Assembly (NCBI GenBank): GCA_964566145.1
Contig: CAZMHN010000015.1
Span: 1 to 21,075 of the forward strand
DNA: 21,075 nt
Direction of reading: 5' to 3'
Origin: CAZMHN01 sp964566145
GTDB taxonomy: Bacteria; Patescibacteriota; Patescibacteriia; Veblenbacterales; UBA10138
Below, one piece after another: positions 1 through 6,479 of this stretch. The notes below the pieces were generated by a model. It did no database searches. It was not told the DNA's origin and saw only the letters and a list, made by a program, of their open reading frames with translations. A program made the position numbers and the translations under genes. How positions within the stretch are numbered: position 1 is the first letter of the stretch; every line of letters starts with the position of its first letter.

Positions 1-129
1 TCTTCCTGCTCGCTATGACGGGCGGACCCCGGGGAGGTCTACTTGCCCGCCGCGAGCAGGCTTTCTTCTCCCGGCAGACGCGGTGACATTACCTTCGCGC
101 CCTAGCCGATTATTTGACTTGTGAACCTC
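1..129. other. Non-coding edge with a large stem-loop (5-60)
   Basis: No gene is visible here. Bases 5-13 (CCTGCTCGC) pair perfectly with 52-60 (GCGAGCAGG). Inside this, GGCGG (21-25) pairs with CCGCC (47-51), and ACC (26-28) can pair with GGT (36-38). On the plus strand the stem is followed by a pyrimidine-rich stretch (61-70). It may therefore be a terminator for a plus-strand gene lying left of the window, or part of a structured RNA. On the minus strand, downstream of the HU gene, no U-run follows it. Function is unassigned. Confidence 0.4.
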
Positions 130-405
130 CTACTTCAGCGCGTCCTTCAGCGCCTTGCCGGCCTTGAACTTCGGTATCCTCACGGCCGGTATCTGCATCT
201 TCTCCGAAGGGTTCTGCGGATTCACGCCCATGCGGGCCGCGCGCTCGCGCTGCAGGAACTGGCCGAAACCGGTAATCGTAACCTCGCCGCTGGCTTTCAA
301 GGTCTGGGTGATGATGTCGGTCATGGCCTCAAGCGCATCCTCGGCCTGCTTCTTCGTCAGTTGCGCCTTCATGGCCACCTGCTCTATGAGCTCTGCTTTG
401 TTCAT
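130..405 (-). CDS. hup: HU-family DNA-binding protein
   Basis: Histone-like nucleoid protein that bends and compacts DNA as a dimer. The 91 residues match the usual HU length of about 90. The N-terminal helices (MNKAELIEQVA..., 1-40) are followed by the GFGQF turn (46-50), then the DNA-binding beta arm with N62-P63 near its tip, and the typical C-terminal RIPKFKAGKALKDAL helix (76-90). The arm reads MGVNPQNPSEKM rather than the common RxGRNPxTGE, so it is slightly divergent. The start is fixed by a strong SD (GGGAGGTG) a few bases upstream. The gene appears to have its own promoter in the gap after the ymdB-like gene, so HU is probably transcribed separately. Identification is secure; the HU versus IHF subtype is judged from sequence only. 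Confidence 0.95.
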   Translation of the reverse strand: MNKAELIEQVAMKAQLTKKQAEDALEAMTDIITQTLKASGEVTITGFGQFLQRERAARMGVNPQNPSEKMQIPAVRIPKFKAGKALKDALK

Positions 406-461
406 ACACTCACCTCCCTTTCTTAGGCTAGGTAAAGCGGTAATCCCGCTCCCTACTCACC

Positions 462-490
462 AGTATAGCCGTTCCTTAGCCTACGGTCAC
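462..490 (-). promoter_or_regulatory. Predicted promoter of the HU gene
   Basis: On the minus strand GTGACC (485-490, 4/6 to TTGACA) is followed after 17 bases by TATACT (462-467, 5/6 to TATAAT). The predicted transcript start near 455 gives a leader of about 50 bases that contains a small hairpin (AGCGG/CCGCT) and the SD. The -35 lies within the 3' end of the upstream gene. Confidence 0.5.
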
Positions 491-1276
491 GTATTCCGTC
501 AAGCGCTCAATGTGCCTGGCCCTTGCGTCAGGGCCAACGTCAACGAGCACGCCCGTCACCACTCCGGTGCCGGTTTCCGCCGGCTCGAATGTTTCCTTGG
601 CGTCTTCAGTGAACCGCCTGAGGATTATGTCCGTCTTGACGCCCAGGACGCTCTCTCGGATGCCTGTCATGCCCAGGTCGGTGACGTAGGCGGTGCCCTT
701 GGGCAGAATCCATTCGTCAGAGGTGGGGATGTGCGTATGCGTACCCACCACCGCGGCCACGCGTCCGTCCAAGAACCATCCCATCGCCACCTTCTCGCTC
801 GTGGCCTCGGCGTGAATGTCCACCACAGTGACTGCCGGACCGGCCGCCAGCCCTTCCTGGAGCGCCCGCTCCACCGCTTCGAACGGTGAGGTGAAGCCCT
901 GGTGCTCCGGCATGAACACCTGCCCGGCCACGTGAATGACCAGCAGTACTCCCTGCTCCAGCTCCGTGCGCCGCCAGCCGACCCCCGGAGTTCCCGGCGG
1001 ACAGTTGCACGGCCGCACCATAGGGTAGCGCGGATCGGTAAGGAGTTCTCCCGCGTTCGGAGCGTTCAACACATGGTCACCGGATGTCAGCACCTGAACG
1101 CCCAGCCGCATAAGCTCGTCCATAGTCTTGGGCGTAGCGCTCTTGCCGTGCGCCAAATTGTCGACGCATGCCACGACGGCGTCCGGTTCGTATCGCTCGC
1201 GCCACGCCGGGAGCGCCTGAGCCAGGGCTGTCCGGCCGCCGCGCGCCACTATATCGCCAAGACACAACAGCTTCAT
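476..1276 (-). CDS. ymdB: YmdB-family metallophosphodiesterase with altered metal-site residues
   Basis: Calcineurin-like phosphoesterase of the YmdB/TIGR00282 family. B. subtilis YmdB is a 2',3'-cyclic-nucleotide phosphodiesterase involved in biofilm and motility decisions. I choose the ATG at 1276 (266 residues) over an in-frame start at 1297. It sits 4 bases after the rny stop, has GAGG about 9 bases upstream, and gives the family start MKLLCLGDIV. Family positions line up without gaps: D8, N40, H68, a DIHAEATSEK block and a GTHTHIPT block. However, the usual catalytic-site E39 is D39, and N67 is D67 (SGDH instead of SGNH). These are conservative but touch metal/substrate ligands, so activity could be changed. 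It lies directly downstream of rny, as in Firmicutes, and is probably translationally coupled to it. Confidence 0.9.
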   Translation of the reverse strand: MKLLCLGDIVARGGRTALAQALPAWRERYEPDAVVACVDNLAHGKSATPKTMDELMRLGVQVLTSGDHVLNAPNAGELLTDPRYPMVRPCNCPPGTPGVGWRRTELEQGVLLVIHVAGQVFMPEHQGFTSPFEAVERALQEGLAAGPAVTVVDIHAEATSEKVAMGWFLDGRVAAVVGTHTHIPTSDEWILPKGTAYVTDLGMTGIRESVLGVKTDIILRRFTEDAKETFEPAETGTGVVTGVLVDVGPDARARHIERLTEYVTVG

Positions 1277-1280
1277 GGCC

Positions 1281-2804
1281 TTACCTCGCGTACTCAATAA
1301 CGCGCGTCTCCCGTATGACGTTCACTTTTATCTCGCCCGGGTACTTCAGCTCCTGTTCAATCTTATCAGCGATGTCGCGCGCCATTTTTACGGAACGGTA
1401 GTCGTCTATCTTGTCCGGCTTCACGAACACCCTGACCTCGCGGCCGGCTTGGATGGCGTAGGCCTTCTCCACGCCCTCAAAGCCCGTGGCCACGTCCTCA
1501 AGCTCCTGTAGGCGCTGCAGGTAGTTTTCATATGTGTCCTTCCTGGCGCCGGGACGGGCGCCGGACACGGCATCGGCTATCTTCACGATAATGCCTTCCA
1601 GCGTCTTGGGCGAGTCCTCGTGATGCGAAATTGACTGGTAGGCCACCTCTTCGGGCAAACCGAACTTCTTCATGATGTCGTAGCCTATCTCCGGGTGGGA
1701 ACCCTGGATCTCGTGGTCCACCGCCTTGCCGATGTCGTGAAGCAAGCCGCCCTTCACGCATACGGCCACGTTCGCCCCCAGCTCCTCGGCCAGAAGCTTG
1801 GACAACAGCGCAACCTCTTTCGAGTGCTGAAGAACGTTCTGGCCGTAGCTGGTGCGGAACTTCAAGCGTCCCAAAAGCTGAATGAGCTTGGGGTCCAGGC
1901 CGGCCACGCCCACTTCATACGCCGCCTCTTCGCCCGCCTTGCGAATTTCATCCGTCAGATCCCGCTTGGCTTTTTCGATCGCCTCCTCGATGCGGCCAGG
2001 GTGAATGCGTCCGTCGGCGATCAAGGCCTCGAGTGCGCGCTTGGCCACGTGGCGGCGTATGGGGTTGAATCCGGAGAGTACGATGGCCCCGGGAGTCTCG
2101 TCCACGATTATCTCAACGCCGGTCAGTTGCTCGATGGCCTTTATGTTCCTGCCCTCCTTGCCTATGATCCTGCCTTTCATGTCGTCCGAAGGTAGCTGGA
2201 CCGTGGTGGTGGTGGTTTCGACCGCATGGGACGAGGCTATGCGCTCCATGACCGAGGCGATCATGGTGCGGGCGCGGCGCTCGACCTCGCTGGTCGAAGT
2301 CTCTTCCAGCTTCCGGATGCGCACGGCCAAATCCTGCTTGTTGCGCTCCTCGATGTTGTCGAACAGCACCTTCTTGGCCTCGTCCTGGGTAAGAGCGGCT
2401 ATTTTCTCAAGCTTGGCCATTTGTTCCTCGCGAATGGTCTTGATCTCCTCGCGGGCCGCCTCGAACTTCTGGCGCTCCTCGTCCGTCTTGGACTTCTGGC
2501 CCTCCAGCTCCAGGAGCTTCTGGTCGAACGCCGCTTCGCGCTTCTCCATGCGCTCCTGCAGGTGCTGAAGGTCTTTTCTGCGCTCCAGCTCCTCGGTCTT
2601 GGCCTCTTCTATGAGCTTCAGCGACTGCTCCTTGGCCTTGATGAGAATGTCCTTCTCCTTGTTCTTGGCCTCGTTGATGATCGAAGCCGCCTCCGCCTCG
2701 GCGGTGTCCTTGGCCCGTACGGCCAAAACCTTTCGCAGAACGTACCCGCCGGCCAGGCCCACGGCCAGGCCTGCCGCCAGGAATGCTACTGGTAAAATAT
2801 CCAT
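1281..2804 (-). CDS. rny: Ribonuclease Y
   Basis: Membrane-anchored endoribonuclease that starts mRNA decay. The 507 residues show the complete family order: an N-terminal membrane helix (about 3-27), a long charged coiled coil (about 30-190), a KH RNA-binding domain with the GRIIGKEGRN loop (211-220), and an HD hydrolase domain with H356-D357 (LLHDIGKA) and a downstream SHHED motif. Length and architecture match B. subtilis RNase Y (about 520 residues). An SD-like AGGGG lies about 9 bases before the ATG. The ymdB-like gene follows after 4 bases, so the two form a transcription unit. The 250-290 base region upstream, up to the clpP terminators, should contain its promoter, but I could not identify a convincing one. 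Confidence 0.97.
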   Translation of the reverse strand: MDILPVAFLAAGLAVGLAGGYVLRKVLAVRAKDTAEAEAASIINEAKNKEKDILIKAKEQSLKLIEEAKTEELERRKDLQHLQERMEKREAAFDQKLLELEGQKSKTDEERQKFEAAREEIKTIREEQMAKLEKIAALTQDEAKKVLFDNIEERNKQDLAVRIRKLEETSTSEVERRARTMIASVMERIASSHAVETTTTTVQLPSDDMKGRIIGKEGRNIKAIEQLTGVEIIVDETPGAIVLSGFNPIRRHVAKRALEALIADGRIHPGRIEEAIEKAKRDLTDEIRKAGEEAAYEVGVAGLDPKLIQLLGRLKFRTSYGQNVLQHSKEVALLSKLLAEELGANVAVCVKGGLLHDIGKAVDHEIQGSHPEIGYDIMKKFGLPEEVAYQSISHHEDSPKTLEGIIVKIADAVSGARPGARKDTYENYLQRLQELEDVATGFEGVEKAYAIQAGREVRVFVKPDKIDDYRSVKMARDIADKIEQELKYPGEIKVNVIRETRVIEYAR

Positions 2805-2820
2805 ACAAACTATCCCCTAA

Positions 2821-3052
2821 AGCGTTACCGCCTGGGGCTGGTTCGGATATGAACTTTCGGCTTACCTACCTTCTTCCTGCCGGCCAGGCCCTAATCTGGC
2901 GCTCGCCCGGCCACGCCAAAACCGCTTACGATCGGCGCTCTTTGGAGAAAACGGTAGTTGGTTCCATGAGGGGAATAAGTTCCGGTCCTGCAACCTGTAA
3001 GTCTGGAGTTGATATCTGAAGCCTGAGCCGCAAACGGTGCTACGCGAACGTT
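2821..3052. other. Unexplained intergenic region upstream of rny
   Basis: Between the rny leader and the clpP terminators there is no credible gene. Short open frames here have no start signal or recognisable product. The region contains several short self-complementary segments, for example GCCAG...CTGGC around 2883-2899 and GGAA...TTCC around 2972-2983, so it could be a structured rny 5' leader or an unrecognised small RNA. A sequence at 2833 on the plus strand faintly recalls a tmRNA 5' end, but the matching 3' half is absent. Confidence 0.3.
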
Positions 3053-3105
3053 AAAAATGTTAGCCTCATCAGGCTACCACAAAAGGCCCTCTGGCGCAAG
3101 GGACC
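3053..3105 (-). terminator. Tandem terminators after clpP
   Basis: Two hairpins follow the clpP stop on the minus strand. The first (3085-3105) has arms GGCCCT/AGGGaCC with one bulged base and a short U-run at 3081-3084. The second (3061-3076) is a perfect 6-bp stem TAGCCT/AGGCTA with a 4-base loop, followed a few bases later by five U residues (3053-3057). Confidence 0.6.
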
Positions 3106-3107
3106 GC

Positions 3108-3704
3108 CTAGACAGCCTTTTTTATTATCTTATCGACGATTCCGTACTTCATGGCCTCCTCAGCGGTCATGAAGTAGTCGCGGTCCGTATCCTTCTCTAT
3201 CTTCGAAAGATCCTGTCCCGTGTGCTTGGCAAGTATCTTGTTCAGCCTGTCCCGAATGCGCAAAATGTGCTCGGCGCGTATCTTGATATCCGTCGCCTGC
3301 CCTTCCGCCCCGCCCATAATTTGGTGGATCATCACCTCGGCGTTCGGAAGTATCAGGCGCTTGCCGGGCGTGCCGGCCGACAATAGCACCGCGCCCATCG
3401 AGGCCGCTATGCCGACGCACACGGTGGCCACGTCGCTTTTCACGTATTGCATGGCGTCATAAATGGCCATGCCGCTCGTCACCAGCCCGCCGGGCGTGTT
3501 GATGTACAGCTTGATGTCCTTTTTCTGGTCCTGGCTGTCCAGGAACAGAAGCTGTGCAATGACCGCGTTCGCCAGGTCGTCATCTATGGGGTCGCCCAGA
3601 AAAATGATGCGCTCTTTGAGCAAACGGGAGTAAATGTCGTACGCCCGCTCGCCGAATTGCGACTTTTCCACGACCACGGGTATAAGGTTCATGTTCTTGG
3701 CCAT
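3108..3704 (-). CDS. clpP: ATP-dependent Clp protease proteolytic subunit
   Basis: Serine peptidase that forms the two-ring tetradecameric chamber used by ClpX/ClpA-type unfoldases. The 198 residues are typical. The catalytic triad is visible: Ser102 in GIAASMGAVLL, His127 in VMIHQIMGG and Asp176 in TDRDYFM. The oxyanion-hole segment INTPGG (68-73) and the handle helix region (about 133-165) are intact, so it should be active. The ATG at 3704 has no SD. Instead a TATAAT lies only 8 bases upstream, which predicts an almost leaderless mRNA. No clpX neighbour is present in the window. Two hairpins after the stop look like terminators, so clpP is probably monocistronic. Confidence 0.97.
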   Translation of the reverse strand: MAKNMNLIPVVVEKSQFGERAYDIYSRLLKERIIFLGDPIDDDLANAVIAQLLFLDSQDQKKDIKLYINTPGGLVTSGMAIYDAMQYVKSDVATVCVGIAASMGAVLLSAGTPGKRLILPNAEVMIHQIMGGAEGQATDIKIRAEHILRIRDRLNKILAKHTGQDLSKIEKDTDRDYFMTAEEAMKYGIVDKIIKKAV

Positions 3705-3712
3705 ATAACGCC

Positions 3713-3742
3713 ATTATAGCCGTAAAAATAAAGAAAAGACAA
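3713..3742 (-). promoter_or_regulatory. clpP promoter overlapping the upstream terminator
   Basis: On the minus strand TTGTCT (3737-3742) is followed after 18 bases by a perfect TATAAT (3713-3718). The predicted start is about 3706, two bases before the clpP ATG. The -35 box is part of the upstream gene's terminator stem and the spacer is its U-rich tail. Confidence 0.65.
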
Positions 3743-3770
3743 GGTACTACGATGAATTGCGTACCTTGTC
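3721..3770 (-). terminator. Intrinsic terminator of the TIM-barrel gene
   Basis: A perfect 10-bp inverted repeat, GACAAGGTAC (3738-3747) and GTACCTTGTC (3761-3770), with a 13-base loop. On the minus strand it is followed by a U-rich tail (3721-3737). It lies 28 bases after the stop of the gene at 3799-4983. Confidence 0.8.
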
Positions 3771-3798
3771 CGTTCGCGAAAACTATATTTTGAATCTG

Positions 3799-4983
3799 TC
3801 AGTCGATGCCCAGGGCTTTAGCCTCCTCTTGGAAAACCCGTATGGTCCAATCAGCCGACTTCCGCAACGCTGCGATGGTGTCCTTGTACCGGCAGAACCT
3901 GGCGTCGAATTCCACTTCCAGAGGCTGGCCGGTCATGGCAGACCACTTGGCTCCCACGCGCAGTGAGCGCCTTTGGTCGTCGAGCCACTCCTTGACGCCT
4001 TCGCCAGGCAGGAAGTCGTTGTCCACGTACTGCTGGAACTTTGACATCGGCGTTCCGCCTTTCTTGGCCAGCAGGTCTGAGAAATTCACGCTGGCCAGGC
4101 CGCCGGAATTGAAGTGGATGCGCCCGCCGAATACTCCGCCAGCAATGGCTATTCGCATGGCTTGGCTGAAACGCACGCCCCCGCCGCGGCTGTGGCAGAA
4201 TTCGCCCTGCCATTGCGCTACCGGCGCACCGACGAGCTTGTTGATGGCCCGGATACCCATGACTTCCAAGTGAGGATCAGTGAACACGTCCAGATAGCAC
4301 GGATCACCAGCCGCTTTCCCCTCAATCAAGAGCGTCACATTGGAGTTGTCAATTTGTCGAGCTTCCTTGATGGCGTTCCCCAAGCCCGTGACAATCAGCT
4401 TCCACTCTTCCAGCTTCGGGTTCAGATTGTACCCCAGGCGTACGTCATCCCCCTGAACCAAGCGCGCCCAGCGGATGCCGTCCGGCCCGGTCCAATAGAT
4501 CACATTGCCCAGGCCGACCTCTTTGGCCTTAACCTCGGCGCTCTGCTGGAAGCTGTACACCATCATGTCGTGTGCCAGTTTGCGTCGTTCCGGGTCAGGA
4601 TTGATGAACGCGCCGTCGTCAGACCCAGGCAGGCCGAAGCCTGGCGGGATGATTCTGCCGATGGGCGCGTACTTGCCGAGCTGCACCCCAAGGATCCAAT
4701 CATTAGGGTAGATAGCCCGCGAGTTGTTCCAATGGGCGCTGTAGCGGATGCAAAGAGGGGCATCGGGTGGCACAGCCAACTCATGCCACCAATGGGCCGA
4801 TACTGCGAACTCGATGCCATACTTGGCCAGGAGTTCCTTGTTCAGCTCGGCTACGGCCAGCAACGCTTTGTCCATGGTCGAAAATCCACCGGCGGTCGGG
4901 TTCCCAAAGGCCATCTTCTGTTCAAGAAGATGCCAGGCCCCTACTAGCAAACGCAGTTGCGGTTTTGAACGGGCTTTTTTCAT
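3799..4983 (-). CDS. Xylose-isomerase-like TIM-barrel protein (putative sugar isomerase)
   Basis: A 394-residue protein resembling the xylose isomerase/L-rhamnose isomerase TIM-barrel superfamily. The supporting blocks, in order, are: GAFINPDPERR (124-134), comparable to the GAFTNPD block of xylose isomerases; YWTGPDG (163-169) at the place of the WGGREG strand; the E221-x-K223 pair in LLIEGKAAGDP; then E261-x-x-H264 in GEFCHSRG; and GRIHFNSGG (288-295). The E/K and E/H pairs correspond to the metal- and substrate-binding residues of the family, so it is probably a metal-dependent aldose-ketose isomerase. The substrate cannot be read from sequence. A GAGGT SD lies 6 bases before the ATG. It has its own promoter, a structured leader and a terminator, so it is a single-gene unit. 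No other sugar-metabolism gene is nearby. Confidence 0.7.
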   Translation of the reverse strand: MKKARSKPQLRLLVGAWHLLEQKMAFGNPTAGGFSTMDKALLAVAELNKELLAKYGIEFAVSAHWWHELAVPPDAPLCIRYSAHWNNSRAIYPNDWILGVQLGKYAPIGRIIPPGFGLPGSDDGAFINPDPERRKLAHDMMVYSFQQSAEVKAKEVGLGNVIYWTGPDGIRWARLVQGDDVRLGYNLNPKLEEWKLIVTGLGNAIKEARQIDNSNVTLLIEGKAAGDPCYLDVFTDPHLEVMGIRAINKLVGAPVAQWQGEFCHSRGGGVRFSQAMRIAIAGGVFGGRIHFNSGGLASVNFSDLLAKKGGTPMSKFQQYVDNDFLPGEGVKEWLDDQRRSLRVGAKWSAMTGQPLEVEFDARFCRYKDTIAALRKSADWTIRVFQEEAKALGID

Positions 4984-5062
4984 TTATGACCTCTTTTTTG
5001 TGTGGTGCCCACGGTGTGGGCTTCTGTGGTGCTGCTTGTTGTTTTTTAGCAACAAAAATGTG
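4984..5062 (-). promoter_or_regulatory. Structured 5' leader of the TIM-barrel gene
   Basis: The predicted mRNA leader of about 79 bases holds two perfect hairpins. One has stem TTGTTG (5036-5041)/CAACAA (5050-5055) with an 8-base loop. The other has stem GCCCAC (5007-5012)/GTGGGC (5016-5021) with a 3-base loop. The SD follows about 15 bases later. Neither hairpin has a U-run after it, so they are not simple terminators. A role in mRNA stability or translation control is an inference. Confidence 0.4.
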
Positions 5063-5068
5063 CCTCAA

Positions 5069-5096
5069 TCTATACGGTTACAGGCAATTCTGTCAA
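5069..5096 (-). promoter_or_regulatory. Promoter of the TIM-barrel gene
   Basis: A perfect TTGACA (minus strand, 5091-5096) is followed after 16 bases by TATAGA (5069-5074, 4/6 to TATAAT). It overlaps the stop codon of the upstream DHH gene. The 11-mer TGCATTGACAG around the -35 occurs again in the promoter of the HAD/Endonuclease Q operon near 20100-20110. Confidence 0.65.
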
Positions 5097-6058
5097 TGCA
5101 CCTCCACTTTCCACCCTCCCGGCGTTTCCACTAAGCGGCCTGGCATGGTAAAGCCGGCGGCTTTCTTGTGCCCGCCGCCGCCCAGCGCTTTCGCAATGGC
5201 AGACACGTCCACGTCGTCGCGGGTGGTGCGCAGACTGCCTTTCACTGTTCCGTCCGTCATCTCTTTCAGCACCAGGACGGCACGGTAGCCGGCCAAATCG
5301 TTCAGAAAATTGGCCAGTCCTTCCAGCGACTCGGCGCTCGACTCCTCAAGCTCCTGGCGGGTTATGACCGTGCTGACAATGTTGAGGGTCGGATGCTCCC
5401 GGAGCCGTTCCAAGGCCTTGCCCCACACCTTCAAAGACTGCAGGGTCTTGCTCCGCACCACTTCGTTCAGCACGCGGGTCACATTAGCCCCTTTCAGCAT
5501 TAGATCGGAAGCCGCGCCAAGCGCCAGCTCGTTGGTGGCGGGATTGGAGAATGTTCCGGTATCGGTCAGGATGCCGACCAGCAGGCAAGTGGCCGCGCGC
5601 CTGTCCATGGGATAGCCTGCCAGCACAAACCATTCATACAGCATGGCGCAGGTGGCCGGAGCGGTCCTGTCGATAATATTCACGTCGCCATACCCAGGGT
5701 TCGTGTGATGATGGTCGAAATTCACCAAGGTGAGCTCGCTGGGACGCGACGGATAGAGCTCCATGAGGCCGGTGAGCTTGGGTTCAGCGGCATCCACTGA
5801 CAGATACAGGTCGAAATCATCCCAGTTGATGGACATTGAATCGGTCACAACACGTTCGGCGGCGGGCAGGAAAGCCAGGCTTTTGGACACCGGCTCAGGC
5901 AGGAATGCGGTCACCCGCTTGCCCATGGCTTCCAAAATCAAAACGAGCGCAGTAACGCTCCCGGTGGCATCGCCGCAATTGGCATGACTGCCCACGAGGA
6001 TCCGGTTAGCCCGGGCCACAAGAGCGGAAAGCTGCCTGAGTTTGATTTCGTCTACCAT
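5093..6058 (-). CDS. DHH-family phosphoesterase (NrnA-like) with a shortened first motif
   Basis: A 321-residue DHH/DHHA1 protein like NrnA, which degrades oligoribonucleotides of a few bases and dephosphorylates pAp in other bacteria. The order infB-rbfA-DHH is a conserved bacterial neighbourhood. Visible motifs: motif I region SHANCGDATGS (24-34), D89 in SVDAAEPK, FDHHHTNPG (114-122), D166 in ILTDTGTFSNP, and the DHHA1 signature GGGGHKKAAGF (293-303). Motif I is normally HxNPDGDxxGS. Here it is one residue shorter and lacks the first Asp, which normally helps bind metal, while H25 and D30 remain. The other metal ligands are intact, so activity may be retained or altered. The start has no clear SD. 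It follows rbfA by 37 bases in the same operon. Confidence 0.88.
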   Translation of the reverse strand: MVDEIKLRQLSALVARANRILVGSHANCGDATGSVTALVLILEAMGKRVTAFLPEPVSKSLAFLPAAERVVTDSMSINWDDFDLYLSVDAAEPKLTGLMELYPSRPSELTLVNFDHHHTNPGYGDVNIIDRTAPATCAMLYEWFVLAGYPMDRRAATCLLVGILTDTGTFSNPATNELALGAASDLMLKGANVTRVLNEVVRSKTLQSLKVWGKALERLREHPTLNIVSTVITRQELEESSAESLEGLANFLNDLAGYRAVLVLKEMTDGTVKGSLRTTRDDVDVSAIAKALGGGGHKKAAGFTMPGRLVETPGGWKVEVH

Positions 6059-6095
6059 AGGGCGCTACCCGGAGGGCCCGGGCAAGCCTGGCACC

Positions 6096-6479
6096 CTAGC
6101 TCGAATCACCCACCGTGTCAAGCAGTCTTTCTATCCTGTCTGCCTTCTCAAGCCGCTCATCAAGATAGAACGTGAGTTTGGGTATGCGATAAGCGGTGAG
6201 CTTGCTCCCAACGTGCTTCTGAAGTTCGAAGGCGGACGTACGCACAACCTGAAGGCAGTCATCTCCGGAAGAAATCGGGAACACGCTCACGCCGACCCTG
6301 GCCTCGGCCAGGTCGCTGGAAATATTCACCTCGCTCACGCTCACCAGCGCGCCCTTAGGGAATTCGAGCTCGCGTTCGAAGAAATCCGCCACAAAACCGC
6401 GCAGCACTTCCGAGAGTTGCTGCAGGCGCTTGGCGCCGCGCGAAGCGCTATCCGATTGACCTGCGCCTAACCTCCTCAT
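6096..6479 (-). CDS. rbfA: Ribosome-binding factor A
   Basis: Small KH-like factor needed for late maturation of the 30S ribosomal subunit and 16S 5'-end processing. The 127 residues fit the family. The N-terminal helix (RGAKRLQQLSEVLRGFVADFF) is followed by the VSVSEVNISSDLAEARVGVSVFP strand-helix region, comparable to the family VTDVEVSxDLxxAxVYVS block, and the C-terminal RIPKLTFYLDERLEKADRIERLL segment is typical. The ATG at 6479 is supported by AGAGGT a few bases upstream and makes the gene overlap infB by 32 bases. This implies translational coupling inside the infB-rbfA-DHH operon. The first 12 residues are less conserved, so a later start cannot be fully excluded. Confidence 0.92.
   Translation of the reverse strand: MRRLGAGQSDSASRGAKRLQQLSEVLRGFVADFFERELEFPKGALVSVSEVNISSDLAEARVGVSVFPISSGDDCLQVVRTSAFELQKHVGSKLTAYRIPKLTFYLDERLEKADRIERLLDTVGDSS

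Noticed and set aside
155..889. Long plus-strand ORFs opposite HU, YmdB, rny, infB and others
   Set aside because: They lie antisense to well-identified genes in a GC-rich genome and show no family features or start signals.
2833..3079. Plus-strand stretch beginning GGGGCTG that recalls a tmRNA 5' end, with GCAAAC later
   Set aside because: The tag position is too far from the 5' end, no tag reading frame ends correctly, and no matching acceptor 3' half with CCA exists.
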